From NCBI RefSeq assembly GCF_023701695.1, contig NZ_JAJOZC010000001.1, positions 4,277,894 to 4,341,893 on the forward strand: DNA of 64,000 nt, given 5' to 3'. Shown here one piece after another: positions 27,674-37,117 of the stretch. The notes below the pieces were generated by a model. That model was given only the letters and a program-made list of their open reading frames with translations. It had not been told where the DNA came from and did no database searches. The stretch is from Streptomyces sp. RKAG290 (GTDB lineage: Bacteria; Actinomycetota; Actinomycetes; Streptomycetales; Streptomycetaceae). Position 1 is the first letter of the stretch, and each line of letters starts with the position of its first letter. The position numbers were made by a program, and so were the translations under genes.

Positions 27674-27690
27674 CTTGTCCGGCGGACAAG
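27674..27690 (+). promoter_or_regulatory. Inverted repeat directly ahead of the zinc-ribbon gene
   Basis: A perfect 7-bp inverted repeat CTTGTCC-GGC-GGACAAG ending immediately before the AGGAG ribosome site of the next gene. It may be an operator or a leader hairpin that limits ribosome access. Confidence 0.4.
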
Positions 27691-27700
27691 AGGAGCAGGC

Positions 27701-28081
27701 ATGAGCGAGATCGCAGCAAGCACCGTGCACGAGGCGTATGCCTTCGCCTGCATGAGGTGCGGATTCGGCTGGGAACAGGCCTACGAGATAGAGCACCACG
27801 TCGACGCTTCCCACAACGCATTCGTGGTCTACAAGGCGGACGGCGAACGTGTGCCCTCGCCCCTTTCCACGCCCACCTGCACGAACTGCGGCGGGCATGT
27901 CGTCCGGATCATGCGGGCCGGCCGGGTCTCGACGGTCCAGCAGCTCCTGCGCAACCGCGACTCCGACGCCGCAGCCGACGCCCGTGAGCGGGAGAGCGAG
28001 GCCGTGGCGGCCACCGCCGCTCCCACCGGCGGGCACCACTGGCACCTCTCCGACCTGCTCCACCCCTTCCACCGCAAGTGA
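27701..28081 (+). CDS. Conserved small zinc-ribbon-like protein
   Basis: A 126-residue soluble protein of unknown function. Two Cys pairs, CMRCGFGW near residue 17 and CTNCGGHVV near 62, can form one zinc site. Between them is a conserved AYEIEHHVDASHNAFVVY block. The C terminus is His-rich (GGHHWHLSDLLHPFHRK). ATG 27701 is well supported by AGGAG six bases ahead. It lies between rsmI and tatD. The 3' end is locally triplicated (see repeat). I cannot name a function; an RNA- or DNA-binding accessory role is only a guess. Confidence 0.8.
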   Translation: MSEIAASTVHEAYAFACMRCGFGWEQAYEIEHHVDASHNAFVVYKADGERVPSPLSTPTCTNCGGHVVRIMRAGRVSTVQQLLRNRDSDAAADARERESEAVAATAAPTGGHHWHLSDLLHPFHRK

Positions 28082-28134
28082 GGCCCAAGTTCCACCGCAA
28101 GTGAGGCCCAGGCCCTTCCACCGCGAGTGAGGCT
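28067..28134 (+). repeat. Three tandem copies of the zinc-ribbon gene's 3' end
   Basis: TTCCACCGCAAGTGAGGCCC, which includes the last codons and the TGA, occurs at 28067-28087, again identically at 28090-28110, and a third time with changes at 28116-28134. The unit is about 23-26 bases, so it looks like slipped-strand or unequal-crossover duplication just behind the stop. Confidence 0.8.
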
Positions 28135-28163
28135 CCGGCCGCGGTCCTCGTACGATCGTGGCC

Positions 28164-29030
28164 ATGAGCCGTACCGAAGCCCCGCCGCTGCCCGAACCCC
28201 TCCGGGTGCCGGTCGCCGATTCGCACACCCACCTGGACATGCAGGACGGCACCGTGGAGGAGGGCCTTGCCAGGGCCGCCGCGGTGAACGTGACCACCGT
28301 GATCCAGGTGGGATGCGACGTGAAGGGGTCGCGCTGGGCCGCCGAGACCGCGGCCGCGCACGCGAGCGTGCACGCGGCGGTCGCCCTGCACCCCAATGAA
28401 GCGCCGCGGATCGTGCACGGGGATCCGGACGGCTGGTCGCGGCAGGGTGCCCGCGAGGCGGGCGGCAGGGCCGCCCTCGACGAGGCCCTCGCCGAGATCG
28501 ACGCGCTGGCCGCGCTGGACCACGTGCGGGGCGTCGGCGAGACCGGGCTCGACCACTTCCGGACCGGCCCCGAGGGCATGGCGGCCCAGGAGGAGTCCTT
28601 CCGGGCCCACATCGAGATCGCCAAGCGGCACGGCAAGGCGCTCGTCATCCACGATCGCGAGGCGCACGCCGATGTGCTGCGCATCCTCGCGGAGGCGGGC
28701 GCTCCCGAGCGGACCGTCTTCCACTGCTACTCCGGCGACGCCGACATGGCCCGGATCTGCGCGGACGCCGGGTACTTCATGTCCTTCGCGGGCAACATGA
28801 CGTTCAAGAACGCCCAGCCGCTGCGCGACGCGCTGGCCGTGGCGCCCACGGAACTGGTCCTGGTCGAGACGGACGCACCGTTCCTGACCCCCGCCCCGTA
28901 CCGCGGACGGCCTAACGCGCCGTATCTGATTCCGGTCACGCTGCGCGCCATGGCGGCGGTGAAGGGCATCGACGAGGACACCCTGGCGTCGGCGATCGCC
29001 GAGAACACGGCTCGCGCGTTCGACTACTGA
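28164..29030 (+). CDS. tatD: TatD-family metal-dependent DNase/hydrolase
   Basis: A 288-residue TIM-barrel hydrolase with two metal ions. Metal ligands are visible: HTH in DSHTHLDM, Glu in GVGETGLDH, His in KALVIHDREAH, His in TVFHCYSGD and Asp in VETDAPFLTP. TatD proteins act as 3'-5' exonucleases or D-aminoacyl-tRNA-related hydrolases. ATG 28164 (MSRTEAP) is preferred to GTG 28158. It sits in the common actinobacterial order metG/rsmI-tatD-rpfB-like-rsmA-ispE. The signature CYSGD is intact and the length is normal. Confidence 0.93.
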   Translation: MSRTEAPPLPEPLRVPVADSHTHLDMQDGTVEEGLARAAAVNVTTVIQVGCDVKGSRWAAETAAAHASVHAAVALHPNEAPRIVHGDPDGWSRQGAREAGGRAALDEALAEIDALAALDHVRGVGETGLDHFRTGPEGMAAQEESFRAHIEIAKRHGKALVIHDREAHADVLRILAEAGAPERTVFHCYSGDADMARICADAGYFMSFAGNMTFKNAQPLRDALAVAPTELVLVETDAPFLTPAPYRGRPNAPYLIPVTLRAMAAVKGIDEDTLASAIAENTARAFDY

Positions 29031-29141
29031 CCCGGCCGTTCGCGACGCTGGGTAGTCGCGCCGCTTTGGAGAGTCACAGGAGCTCCGCTATCGTCCCGGG
29101 CGCCAAGAGTGAGCCGGCCGGTACGGATCTTCTGGAGCGTC

Positions 29142-30382
29142 GTGAGCAATTCGCAGGGCAGCCACCGTGCTGCACGTGGCCGGGGGCGCACGGCGGCCGT
29201 GACTCCGCGCGGCCCCGTCACCGCCGTCGTCCCGGGCCCGTCGCCCGTACCGCTGCACGAGGAGCTGACGCTCGGCGCGTGGCCGCTGCACGCGCCGACC
29301 GCCGTCGACCTGGTGGCGGGCGGCCCCGCCCCGGTCACCGGCCCCCGCACGGGCCCCTGGCAGGCCCCCACGGTGCCGGCGTTCACCGTCCCGCCCGTCG
29401 CCGCGACGCCCACCCCACCATGCCGGCGTTCACCGTGCCCACCCCCACCGTGCCGGCCTTCACCGTGCCCGCTCCCGGCGGCCGGGCGGGTGCGCGGCGG
29501 GCCGCCCGGCGGCGCAGGGTGCCTGTCCGCTCCGAGAACCTGCGCCGCCTGGTCCCGCAGGCCCTCGTCGTCGCGTTCCTGGCGGGCGGCACCACCGCGT
29601 TCGTCGCCGACGACAAGGCGGTGACCCTGGACATCGACGGGGAGCCCCGCACCCTGCACACCTTCGCGGACGACGTCGGCGAACTCCTCGCCGACCAGGG
29701 CATCGCCGTCGGCGGACCCGGGACGGTGTTCCCGGCGCCCGGCAGCGAGCTCGGCGACGGCGACGAGATCACCGTCCGCAGCCGGCGCCCGGTGACGCTC
29801 ACCCTCGACGGGGTGCGGCGCCGCGTCTGGACCTCCGAGCACACGGTCGGCGACGCCCTGCGCCGGATCGGGGTGCGCGCCGAGGGGGCCTACCTCTCCG
29901 TCTCCCGGGCCGCGCCGATCGGCCGCACCGGACTGGCGCTGGACGTACGCACGGAGCGCACCGTGACCGTGATGGCCGACGGCCGCGAACACACCGTCCG
30001 CACCAACGCCGCCACCGTCCGCGAGGCCGTCGCACGGGCCGGCGTCGCCCTGCGCGGCGAGGACACCACATCCGTGGCCCCCGACAGCTTCCCGCGCGAC
30101 GGCCAGACCGTCTCGGTGCTGAGGATCACCACCACCCGGGAGGTGCGCGAGGAGCCACTGGCGTACGCCGTCGAACGGACCGGGGACAGTTCGCTGGCCG
30201 TCGGCACGGAGGTCGTCGAACGGGAGGGGCGGGACGGCTCGCGCCGCGTCCTGTACACCCTGCGGACCGTCAACGGCGTCCGGCAGAAGCCCAGGGAGGT
30301 GGACGCGGAGCTGGTGCGGGAGCCCGTCAGCCGGGTCGTGCGGGCCGGCACCGGGCCCGGTCCGGCGCCCAAGCCGGGCTGA
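29142..30382 (+). CDS. Surface protein with three DUF348 domains and a G5 domain, no lytic domain (frameshift)
   Basis: An RpfB-type layout without the transglycosylase. After correction (about 413 residues) there is a Pro/Thr-rich N-terminal region with repeated TVPAFTVP, a basic stretch, then a signal-anchor VPQALVVAFLAGGTTAFV. Three DUF348 repeats start near 160, 217 and 274 (VTLDIDGEPRTLHTFADDV and the like), then a G5 domain to about 400. The gene ends there, only 80 bases before rsmA, so the Rpf catalytic domain is absent. The N-terminal part is out of frame by one base at the CCCC run 29413-29416. GTG 29142 has GGAG four bases ahead. Inferred cell-wall binding. Confidence 0.8.
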
Positions 30383-30462
30383 GCGCTGTCCCGCGGTCCC
30401 CGCGGACCGTGCGGGCAGCGGGGGCGAGCTACGGCGCCGCCCGGCGGCCGTAGGCTTGACGG

Positions 30463-31365
30463 GTGAGCACCACAGAGCCCGACGCCCTCCTGGGCCCCGC
30501 AGACATCCGCGAGCTGGCCGCGACGCTGGGCGTACGCCCCACGAAGCAGCGCGGCCAGAACTTCGTCATCGACGCCAACACGGTCCGGCGGATCGTGCGG
30601 ACCGCGGAAGTCCGCCCGGACGACGTGGTGGTCGAGATCGGCCCCGGCCTGGGTTCGCTGACCCTGGCGCTGCTGGAGGCGGCCGACCGGGTCGTCGCCG
30701 TCGAGATCGACGACGTGCTGGCGGGCGCCCTGCCGGCCACCGTCGCCGCCCGGATGCCGGAGCGCGCGGACCGGTTCACCCTCGTCCACTCGGACGCGAT
30801 GCTGGTACGGGAACTGCCCGGCCCGCCGCCCACCGCACTGGTCGCGAACCTCCCGTACAACGTCGCCGTGCCCGTACTGCTCACCATGCTCGACCGCTTC
30901 CCGAGCATCGAGCGGACCCTGGTCATGGTCCAGGCCGAGGTCGCCGACCGGCTGGCCGCCGCCCCGGGCAACAAGGTCTACGGAGTGCCGTCGGTCAAGG
31001 CCAACTGGTACACGGACGTCAAGCGCGCCGGCTCCATCGGGCGCAAGGTCTTCTGGCCCGCCCCGAACGTCGACTCGGGACTGGTGTCCCTGGTGCGCCG
31101 GGCCGAGCCGGTCGCCACCACCGCGAGCAAGGCCGAGGTCTTCGCGGTCGTCGACGCCGCCTTCGCCCAGCGCCGCAAGACGCTGCGGGCGGCCCTGTCC
31201 GGCTGGGCGGGCTCCGCGCCCGCCGCCGAGGCCGCCCTGGTCGCGGCCGGCGTCTCGCCGCAGGCCCGCGGCGAGGCACTGACGGTCGAGGAGTTCGCCG
31301 CCATCGCCGAGAACAAGCCCGCGGCGCCCGCCGCAGCGGACCAGGCCGCCGGGAGCGCCGAGTGA
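30463..31365 (+). CDS. rsmA: 16S rRNA dimethyladenosine transferase RsmA/KsgA
   Basis: A 300-residue SAM-dependent enzyme that dimethylates A1518 and A1519 of 16S rRNA. Seen: [13 protein letters not shown] motif [13 protein letters not shown], acidic motif VEIDDVLAG, motif [16 protein letters not shown], and the C-terminal substrate domain with VPSVKANWY and [15 protein letters not shown] 30463. The stop overlaps the ispE start by GTGA, an arrangement conserved in actinobacteria. Confidence 0.95.
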   Translation: MSTTEPDALLGPADIRELAATLGVRPTKQRGQNFVIDANTVRRIVRTAEVRPDDVVVEIGPGLGSLTLALLEAADRVVAVEIDDVLAGALPATVAARMPERADRFTLVHSDAMLVRELPGPPPTALVANLPYNVAVPVLLTMLDRFPSIERTLVMVQAEVADRLAAAPGNKVYGVPSVKANWYTDVKRAGSIGRKVFWPAPNVDSGLVSLVRRAEPVATTASKAEVFAVVDAAFAQRRKTLRAALSGWAGSAPAAEAALVAAGVSPQARGEALTVEEFAAIAENKPAAPAAADQAAGSAE

Positions 31366-32255
31366 GTGTCACCGTCCGGGTACCGGCCAAGGTCAACGTC
31401 CAGCTCGCCGTCGGCGCCCCGCGCCCCGACGGCTTCCACGACCTGGCCAACGTCTTCCTCGCCGTGGGCCTGTACGACGAGATCACCGTCACCCCGGCCG
31501 ACGGGCTGCGCGTCACCTGCGCGGGGCCCGACGCAGCCCAGGTCCCCCTGGACGTCACCAACCTCGCCGCCCGCGCCGCGATCGCCCTCGCCGAGCGGCA
31601 CGGCATCGCACCCCGTGTGCACATCCACATCGACAAGGACATCCCGGTCGCGGGCGGGATGGCGGGCGGCAGCGCCGACGGGGCAGGCGCCCTGCTGGCC
31701 TGCGACGCGCTCTGGTCCACCGGCGCCACCCGCGAGGAACTGCTCGCCATCTGTGCCGAGCTGGGCAGCGACGTCCCGTTCAGCCTGGTCGGCGGCGCGG
31801 CCCTCGGAGTGGGCCGCGGCGAGCAGCTGACGCCCGTCGAGGTCGGCGGTACCTTCCACTGGGTCTTCGCGGTCGCGGACGGCGGCCTCTCCACCCCGGC
31901 CGTCTACCGCGAGTTCGACCGGCTCACCGCGGACACGCAGGTGCCCGCGCCCGTCGCGTCCGACGCGCTCCTGGCGGCGCTGCGCGCCGGTGACACCACG
32001 GCACTCGCGGGCGCCCTGAGCAACGGCCTGCAGCCCGCGGCGCTGTCACTGCGCCCCTCGCTGGCCGACACCCTCGCGGCGGGCACCACCGCGGGCGCGG
32101 CCGCCGCGCTGGTCTCGGGCTCCGGCCCGACCACCGCGTTCCTGACCGAGGACGAGGCGTCGGCCCGCAAGGTCGCCGACGCGCTCATCGCCTCGGGAAC
32201 GTGCCGCAACGCCCGGATCGCGACATCCCCCGCGCCGGGCGCCACGCTCCGCTGA
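31362..32255 (+). CDS. ispE: 4-diphosphocytidyl-2-C-methyl-D-erythritol kinase
   Basis: A 297-residue GHMP kinase that phosphorylates the 2-hydroxyl of CDP-ME in the MEP isoprenoid pathway. Seen: the N-terminal [22 protein letters not shown], the ATP loop [19 protein letters not shown] and the C-terminal [16 protein letters not shown] 31362 overlaps the rsmA stop. The position usually Asn in KINL is Asn here as well. The product feeds isoprenoids, including undecaprenyl phosphate used by the cell-wall and Pmt enzymes. Confidence 0.95.
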   Translation: MSVTVRVPAKVNVQLAVGAPRPDGFHDLANVFLAVGLYDEITVTPADGLRVTCAGPDAAQVPLDVTNLAARAAIALAERHGIAPRVHIHIDKDIPVAGGMAGGSADGAGALLACDALWSTGATREELLAICAELGSDVPFSLVGGAALGVGRGEQLTPVEVGGTFHWVFAVADGGLSTPAVYREFDRLTADTQVPAPVASDALLAALRAGDTTALAGALSNGLQPAALSLRPSLADTLAAGTTAGAAAALVSGSGPTTAFLTEDEASARKVADALIASGTCRNARIATSPAPGATLR

Positions 32256-32283
32256 CCGTGGCGCCGCGGACGTGCGGCCAGGC

Positions 32284-32925
32284 TCAGCCGAGCCGCACGC
32301 TCCGCTTCGCCAGCTCGTAGGCGGGGAGCATGCTCCGGTGCTCCTGGGTGTCCAGCCCGCCCAGGTGCACCACGACCGGGCCTTCGGGGGTGGCTACGGC
32401 GAAGGCGTGTGCCTCGCGCGACTCGTCCATGACCTTGCTGTGGACGGTGTAGCCCGCCTCGACCACGGACAGCTTCCCGACCGTGCTCTGCCTGTACGTG
32501 ATCTTCGAGGCGTTCTCGTCGGCCTTCACGAAGCCCTCCAGCGCCTGGCGCGGGGAGCCGCCCTTGCCGTCGCCCTGCCAGACCCGCAGGAATCCGATGT
32601 GCCCGGCCGGCTTCGCGTCGATCTCACAGGCCATCGAGACCGGACCCTGCGTGGCGAGAGCGGCGAACTCCGGGTCGGTCTCGGGGGCGACGGCCTTCGC
32701 CTTCCAGCCCTTCGCCACATCGAAGGTGACCCGCAGCTCGCACCCGGAACCGGCGCCCCCGACCGTGCCGCCCCTGGCCGCCGTCTTCCCGGCGGCCCGC
32801 TTCGTCGCCCCGCCGTCCGGGCCGGGGCCCGCCTTCGCACCGTCGCCCGACTCCGACGAGCAGCCCGTCAGCGCCCCCGCGACCAGCAGTACGGGCACCA
32901 GCCCGCGAACCGTACGACCCACCAT
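32284..32925 (-). CDS. Lipoprotein of unknown function
   Basis: A 213-residue lipoprotein. The signal peptide MVGRTVRGLVPVLLVAGALTGC has a good lipobox (LTGC) and is followed by a Ser/Gly/Ala/Lys linker. The mature domain (about 70-213) starts GCELRVTFDVAKGWKAKAV and contains a second Cys (MACEI), possibly disulfide-bonded to the first. ATG 32925 is chosen over longer starts because it gives the clean signal peptide. It is convergent with ispE and divergent from the ABC-F gene. The lipoprotein family is common in Streptomyces, without known function. Confidence 0.85.
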   Translation of the reverse strand: MVGRTVRGLVPVLLVAGALTGCSSESGDGAKAGPGPDGGATKRAAGKTAARGGTVGGAGSGCELRVTFDVAKGWKAKAVAPETDPEFAALATQGPVSMACEIDAKPAGHIGFLRVWQGDGKGGSPRQALEGFVKADENASKITYRQSTVGKLSVVEAGYTVHSKVMDESREAHAFAVATPEGPVVVHLGGLDTQEHRSMLPAYELAKRSVRLG

Positions 32926-33118
32926 GAAGTCCCCACCCCGGCGCAATTCAGGGCCCGCCCCCCGGGCCTTGATCATTTCGGGCAAGGTACCGCACGTACG
33001 GGGCCCCGCGGGAGCCGGTTACGGGCCCGCCCCGCACGGGTGAGCGAGCGCTCGTGCGGAGCTCCGCACCGTGGCGACTACGCTGAAGGTCAGAGTTTTC
33101 CTTCGAGCTGGAGCGTTC

Positions 33119-34936
33119 GTGGCCGTCAACCTCGTCAATGTCGAGCAGGTCAGCAAGGTGTACGGCACCCGTGCGCTGCTCGACGGTGTGTCCCTCGGTG
33201 TGTCCGAGGGGGACCGGATCGGTGTCGTCGGTCGTAACGGAGACGGCAAGACGACCCTCATCCGGATGCTCGCCAAGCTGGAGGACGCGGACACCGGCCG
33301 CGTCACCCACAACGGCGGGCTGCGGCTGGGCGTCCTGACCCAGCACGATTCGCTGGATCCCAAGGCCACGGTCCGCCACGAGGTCATCGGTGACCTCGCC
33401 GACCACGAGTGGGCGGGCAGCGCCAAGATCCGCGATGTGCTGACCGGACTCTTCGGCGGTCTCGACCTGGCGGGCTTCGAACACGGCCTGGACACCGTCA
33501 TCGCCCCGCTCTCCGGCGGGGAACGCCGCCGGATCGCGCTCGCGAAGCTGCTCATCGCCGAACAGGACCTGATCGTCCTCGACGAGCCGACCAACCACCT
33601 TGACGTCGAGGGCATCTCCTGGCTGGCCGGCCATCTGCGGGCCCGCCGCTCGGCGCTGGTCTGCGTCACCCACGACCGGTGGTTCCTCGACCAGGTCTGC
33701 ACGCGCATGTGGGACGTCCAGCGCGGTGCGGTCCACGAGTACGAGGGCGGCTACAGCGACTACGTCTTCGCCCGTGCCGAACGGGAGCGGATCGCCGCCA
33801 CCGAGGAGGGCAAGCGCCAGAACCTGATGCGCAAGGAGCTGGCCTGGCTGCGGCGCGGCGCCCCCGCCCGTACGTCCAAGCCGCGCTACCGCATCGAGGC
33901 GGCCAACGAACTGATCGCCGATGTGCCGCCGCCGCGCGACACCAGCGCGCTGATGAAGTTCGCCAACGCCCGGCTCGGCAAGACGGTCTTCGACCTGGAG
34001 GACGTGACCGTCCAGGCAGGGCCCAAGACGCTGCTCACGCACCTCACCTGGCAGCTCGGTCCCGGTGACCGGGTCGGCCTGGTCGGGGTCAACGGCGCGG
34101 GCAAGACCTCGCTGCTGCGGGCGCTGGGCGAGGCCGCCCGCACCCAGGGCGAGGAGCAGCCCGCCGAGGGGAAGATCATCGTCGGCAAGACGGTGAAGCT
34201 CGCCTACCTCTCCCAGGAGGTCGCCGAGCTCAACCCGAACCTGCGGGTGCTGGAAGCGGTCCAGCAGGTGCGTGACCGGGTCGACCTCGGCAAGGGCCGG
34301 GAGATGACCGCGGGGCAGCTCTGCGAGCAGTTCGGCTTCACGAAGGAGAAGCAGTGGACCCCGGTCGGCGATCTGTCGGGCGGTGAGCGGCGCAGGCTGC
34401 AGATCCTGCGGCTGCTGATGGACGAGCCCAACGTCCTCTTCCTCGACGAGCCCACCAACGACCTCGACATCGAGACCCTGACCCAGCTGGAGGACCTGCT
34501 CGACGGCTGGCCCGGGTCGATGATCGTGATCTCCCACGACCGGTTCTTCATCGAGCGGACCACGGACCGCGTGATGGCGCTGCTCGGTGACCGCTCGCTG
34601 CGGATGCTGCCGCGCGGCATCGACGAGTACCTGGAACGCAGGCTGCGGCTCGCCGGGACGGTCACGCCCGCCTCGGTCCCCGCGTCGGCCCCGCAGGCCG
34701 CCGCGTCGGCACCGGCCGTCTCGCCGCAGGCCGCACGTGCGGCGAAGAAGGAGCTGCAGAAGGTCGAGCGGCAGCTCGACAAGATGTCGACCCGCGAGAC
34801 GACGCTGCACGCCCAGATCGCCGACAACGCCACGGACTTCGAGAAGGTGGCGAAGCTGGACGCCGAACTGCGTGAACTGGTGGCGGAGCGCGATGTGCTG
34901 GAGATGCGCTGGCTGGAACTGGCCGAGGACTCCTGA
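33119..34936 (+). CDS. ABC-F family ATPase (Uup/EttA-type translation factor)
   Basis: A 605-residue soluble protein with two ABC cassettes and no membrane domain. Walker A: GRNGDGKTT near 39 and GVNGAGKTS near 324. Signatures: LSGGERRRIALA and LSGGERRRLQIL. Walker B: LIVLDEPTNHLD and VLFLDEPTNDLD. The interdomain linker RMRKELAWLRRGAPARTSKPR is the P-site tRNA-interaction motif. A C-terminal coiled coil (about 530-605) follows an Ala/Pro hinge, as in Uup. ABC-F proteins act on the ribosome E site, some giving antibiotic resistance. GTG 33119 has GGAG six bases ahead. Divergent from the lipoprotein gene. Confidence 0.93.
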   Translation: MAVNLVNVEQVSKVYGTRALLDGVSLGVSEGDRIGVVGRNGDGKTTLIRMLAKLEDADTGRVTHNGGLRLGVLTQHDSLDPKATVRHEVIGDLADHEWAGSAKIRDVLTGLFGGLDLAGFEHGLDTVIAPLSGGERRRIALAKLLIAEQDLIVLDEPTNHLDVEGISWLAGHLRARRSALVCVTHDRWFLDQVCTRMWDVQRGAVHEYEGGYSDYVFARAERERIAATEEGKRQNLMRKELAWLRRGAPARTSKPRYRIEAANELIADVPPPRDTSALMKFANARLGKTVFDLEDVTVQAGPKTLLTHLTWQLGPGDRVGLVGVNGAGKTSLLRALGEAARTQGEEQPAEGKIIVGKTVKLAYLSQEVAELNPNLRVLEAVQQVRDRVDLGKGREMTAGQLCEQFGFTKEKQWTPVGDLSGGERRRLQILRLLMDEPNVLFLDEPTNDLDIETLTQLEDLLDGWPGSMIVISHDRFFIERTTDRVMALLGDRSLRMLPRGIDEYLERRLRLAGTVTPASVPASAPQAAASAPAVSPQAARAAKKELQKVERQLDKMSTRETTLHAQIADNATDFEKVAKLDAELRELVAERDVLEMRWLELAEDS

Positions 34937-34972
34937 CCGCTGAGGGGCGGCACCGCACAACTGGGGTGACTG

Positions 34973-34997
34973 GCCCCGCCGGTGTGGCCGGTGGGGC
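34973..34997 (+). terminator. Terminator after the ABC-F gene
   Basis: A 10-bp stem with one G-U pair (34973-34982 with 34988-34997), 37 bases after the ABC-F stop; a TTGTGG stretch follows. Confidence 0.6.
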
Positions 34998-35009
34998 TTG
35001 TGGGGCGGA

Positions 35010-35020
35010 TGGTAGAAAGA
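35010..35020 (+). promoter_or_regulatory. Shared upstream motif TGGTASAAAGA, copy 1
   Basis: TGGTAGAAAGA, 69 bases upstream of the first PQQ-propeller gene. An almost identical TGGTACAAAGA precedes the second gene at 36955. It may be an extended -10 element of the same sigma factor. Confidence 0.4.
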
Positions 35021-35088
35021 GATCTTGCCCGGCGCGGTAGCCGGACCGTGCCGCACCGCAGGTGACAAAGGAACAGGGGGACGGGCCG

Positions 35089-36867
35089 ATGAGCCAGCCG
35101 CCCGGACAGCAGCCGCCGCAGGGTGAGTTCGGAGCCCCTTACGGCCCGCCGCCCGACACGCCCCCCACCCCGGGCCAGGGCACGGCGCAGCCGTCCGGCC
35201 CGTACGGCGCCGGTCCCCAGCAGCCCGGCCCCTACGGACAGCCCACGCAGCCCGGCCCGTACGGCGTGCCCGGTCGGTCCGGCCCGTACGGACCGCAGGC
35301 GCCCCAGGGTTACGGCTACCCGCCGCAGCCCGGCCCGTACGGGCAGGCGCCCCAGGGGTACGGCTACCCGCCACCGCAGCCGCCGCAGTCCGGCGGGCCC
35401 CGGGGCGGCGGACGGTTCCGCGGCAGGACCGGCGTGCTCGTCGGTGCCGTGCTCGCGGTGGCGCTCCTGGCCGGTGGCGGTATCTGGTACGTCTCCGGCG
35501 GGGACGACAACGGCGGCAGGCCCACGAACTCCGGTCACGGCTCGGGACACCCGAAGGTCTCGCCCTCGCCGACCGAGGGCGGCGGCAAGGACGACGACAA
35601 GGGCGACGACACGATCAGCCCCCGCGCGGAGGCCGACGCCATCAACGCCGCGCTCGAGCCCGGCGAGGCGAAGGCCCTCTGGATCCAGAAGGGCGGCGTC
35701 GATCTGCCGGAGCTCGGCGACGACGTGTACGGGCCGTGGATCGTCGGCGACACCATCGTCAAGGCCATGTTCCACACCGTCTCGGGTTACTCCGTCACCG
35801 ACGGTGAGCTCAGGTGGAGCCTGCGGCTGCCCACCAACGCGTGTGCGGCGCCCTCCCGGCCCACCGCCGACGGCAAGATCGTCCTGGGCATCAAGCACAC
35901 CACCGCGGGCGACGCGGAATGCAGAGACCTGCAGATGATCGACCTCAGGACGGGCAAGGCCGGCTGGCGCAAGTCGTACGTCCGCCAGGGCGCCTGGGAC
36001 GGGCTGTCCGACCTCGCGATGTCGATCAACGGCGACACCGTGACCGTGGGCCGCACCAGCAGGACCGACGCCTTCCGGGTCAGCGACGGCAAGGTGCTGT
36101 TCGGGGAACTGCCCGGCAACTGCCAGCCGTTCGGGTTCGCCAGCGGCGACGTGGCGATCGCCGCCGCGAGCTGCCAGACCGCCGCGGACGACCACAAGGA
36201 ACAGCAGGTACAGAAGATCGACCCCGCCACCGGAAAGCGGCTGTGGACGTACAAGGTGAAGAAGGGCTGGCAGGTCGCGCAGATCTACTCCGCCGACCCC
36301 GTGGTGATCTCGCTCAAGCAGCCGGACAAGTGGGGCATCCTCGTGCTCAACGCCGACGGCACCTACCGCACCCAGCTCTCCGGCGGACCGGGCAACTACG
36401 CGCCCAAGTGCGACAAGGACATGATCGTCCAGGGGGCCGACCTCGACAACTGCGTCGGGGTGGCCGCCGATGCGAACACGTTCTACATGGCGACCGGGCC
36501 CGTCGACATCAAGGCCGGTACCGGCAACAGGGTCGCCGCGTTCGACCTGACCACCGGCAAGCACAAGTGGACGGTCGCCTCCCCGGCCGACCAGCCCTTC
36601 GTGCCGATGCGGACCGAGGGCGGCAAGCTGCTGATGTACGTCGAGGCGGCCAAGAACAAGGGCGGCGGCATCGCCACCCTCCCGCCCACCGGCGGCACCC
36701 CGCAGATGCTGCTGCGCCACCCGGCGTCGGGCGCCGCCACCGAACGCGGCTTCTACGACCCGCGCATCGCCTACGTGGGCGGACGCTCCTTCCTCATGCA
36801 GACGAGGATGAGCGGCAGCAACGACGAGGAGATCGAGGCGCGATCCATGGTGGCATTCGGCAACTGA
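35089..36867 (+). CDS. PQQ-propeller membrane protein with Pro/Gly-rich tail, paralogue 1
   Basis: A 592-residue bitopic protein. Residues 1-110 are disordered and built of Pro/Gln/Gly/Tyr repeats (QPGPYGQP, APQGYGYPP). One TM helix (TGVLVGAVLAVALLAGGG) is at about 113-132. The rest is extracellular: a charged linker, then a PQQ/WD-like propeller with blade motifs YSVTDGELRW, DLRTGKAGW, DPATGKRLW and DLTTGKHKW and paired Cys (NACAAP, AECRDL). There are no catalytic residues; such domains usually scaffold or bind ligands. ATG 35089 starts the first of three tandem paralogues. Function unknown. Confidence 0.88.
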   Translation: MSQPPGQQPPQGEFGAPYGPPPDTPPTPGQGTAQPSGPYGAGPQQPGPYGQPTQPGPYGVPGRSGPYGPQAPQGYGYPPQPGPYGQAPQGYGYPPPQPPQSGGPRGGGRFRGRTGVLVGAVLAVALLAGGGIWYVSGGDDNGGRPTNSGHGSGHPKVSPSPTEGGGKDDDKGDDTISPRAEADAINAALEPGEAKALWIQKGGVDLPELGDDVYGPWIVGDTIVKAMFHTVSGYSVTDGELRWSLRLPTNACAAPSRPTADGKIVLGIKHTTAGDAECRDLQMIDLRTGKAGWRKSYVRQGAWDGLSDLAMSINGDTVTVGRTSRTDAFRVSDGKVLFGELPGNCQPFGFASGDVAIAAASCQTAADDHKEQQVQKIDPATGKRLWTYKVKKGWQVAQIYSADPVVISLKQPDKWGILVLNADGTYRTQLSGGPGNYAPKCDKDMIVQGADLDNCVGVAADANTFYMATGPVDIKAGTGNRVAAFDLTTGKHKWTVASPADQPFVPMRTEGGKLLMYVEAAKNKGGGIATLPPTGGTPQMLLRHPASGAATERGFYDPRIAYVGGRSFLMQTRMSGSNDEEIEARSMVAFGN

Positions 36868-36954
36868 CGGCGGCTTAGGCGTAACGGCGGCATCACGGGC
36901 CGGTTCTCCCTTGGGAACAGGGGTGGACCGAACCGCAGCCCGCCCTGTGGCGGG

Positions 36955-36965
36955 TGGTACAAAGA
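36955..36965 (+). promoter_or_regulatory. Shared upstream motif TGGTASAAAGA, copy 2
   Basis: TGGTACAAAGA, 152 bases before the second PQQ-propeller gene, matching 10 of 11 bases of the copy at 35010. Confidence 0.4.
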
Positions 36966-37117
36966 AGCCCCGCTCGACTGTCGTGACACTGCGGAATCCA
37001 TGCCCGATTCGCTCCATTTCGCCGGGGATCAGGGGGTCTTGTTCGACCCTCGGAGCCCCGGCGGAATCGCGGGGGAGTCCGGAACGGGCACAGGACCGCA
37101 CGAAGGGGGACGCGCTG

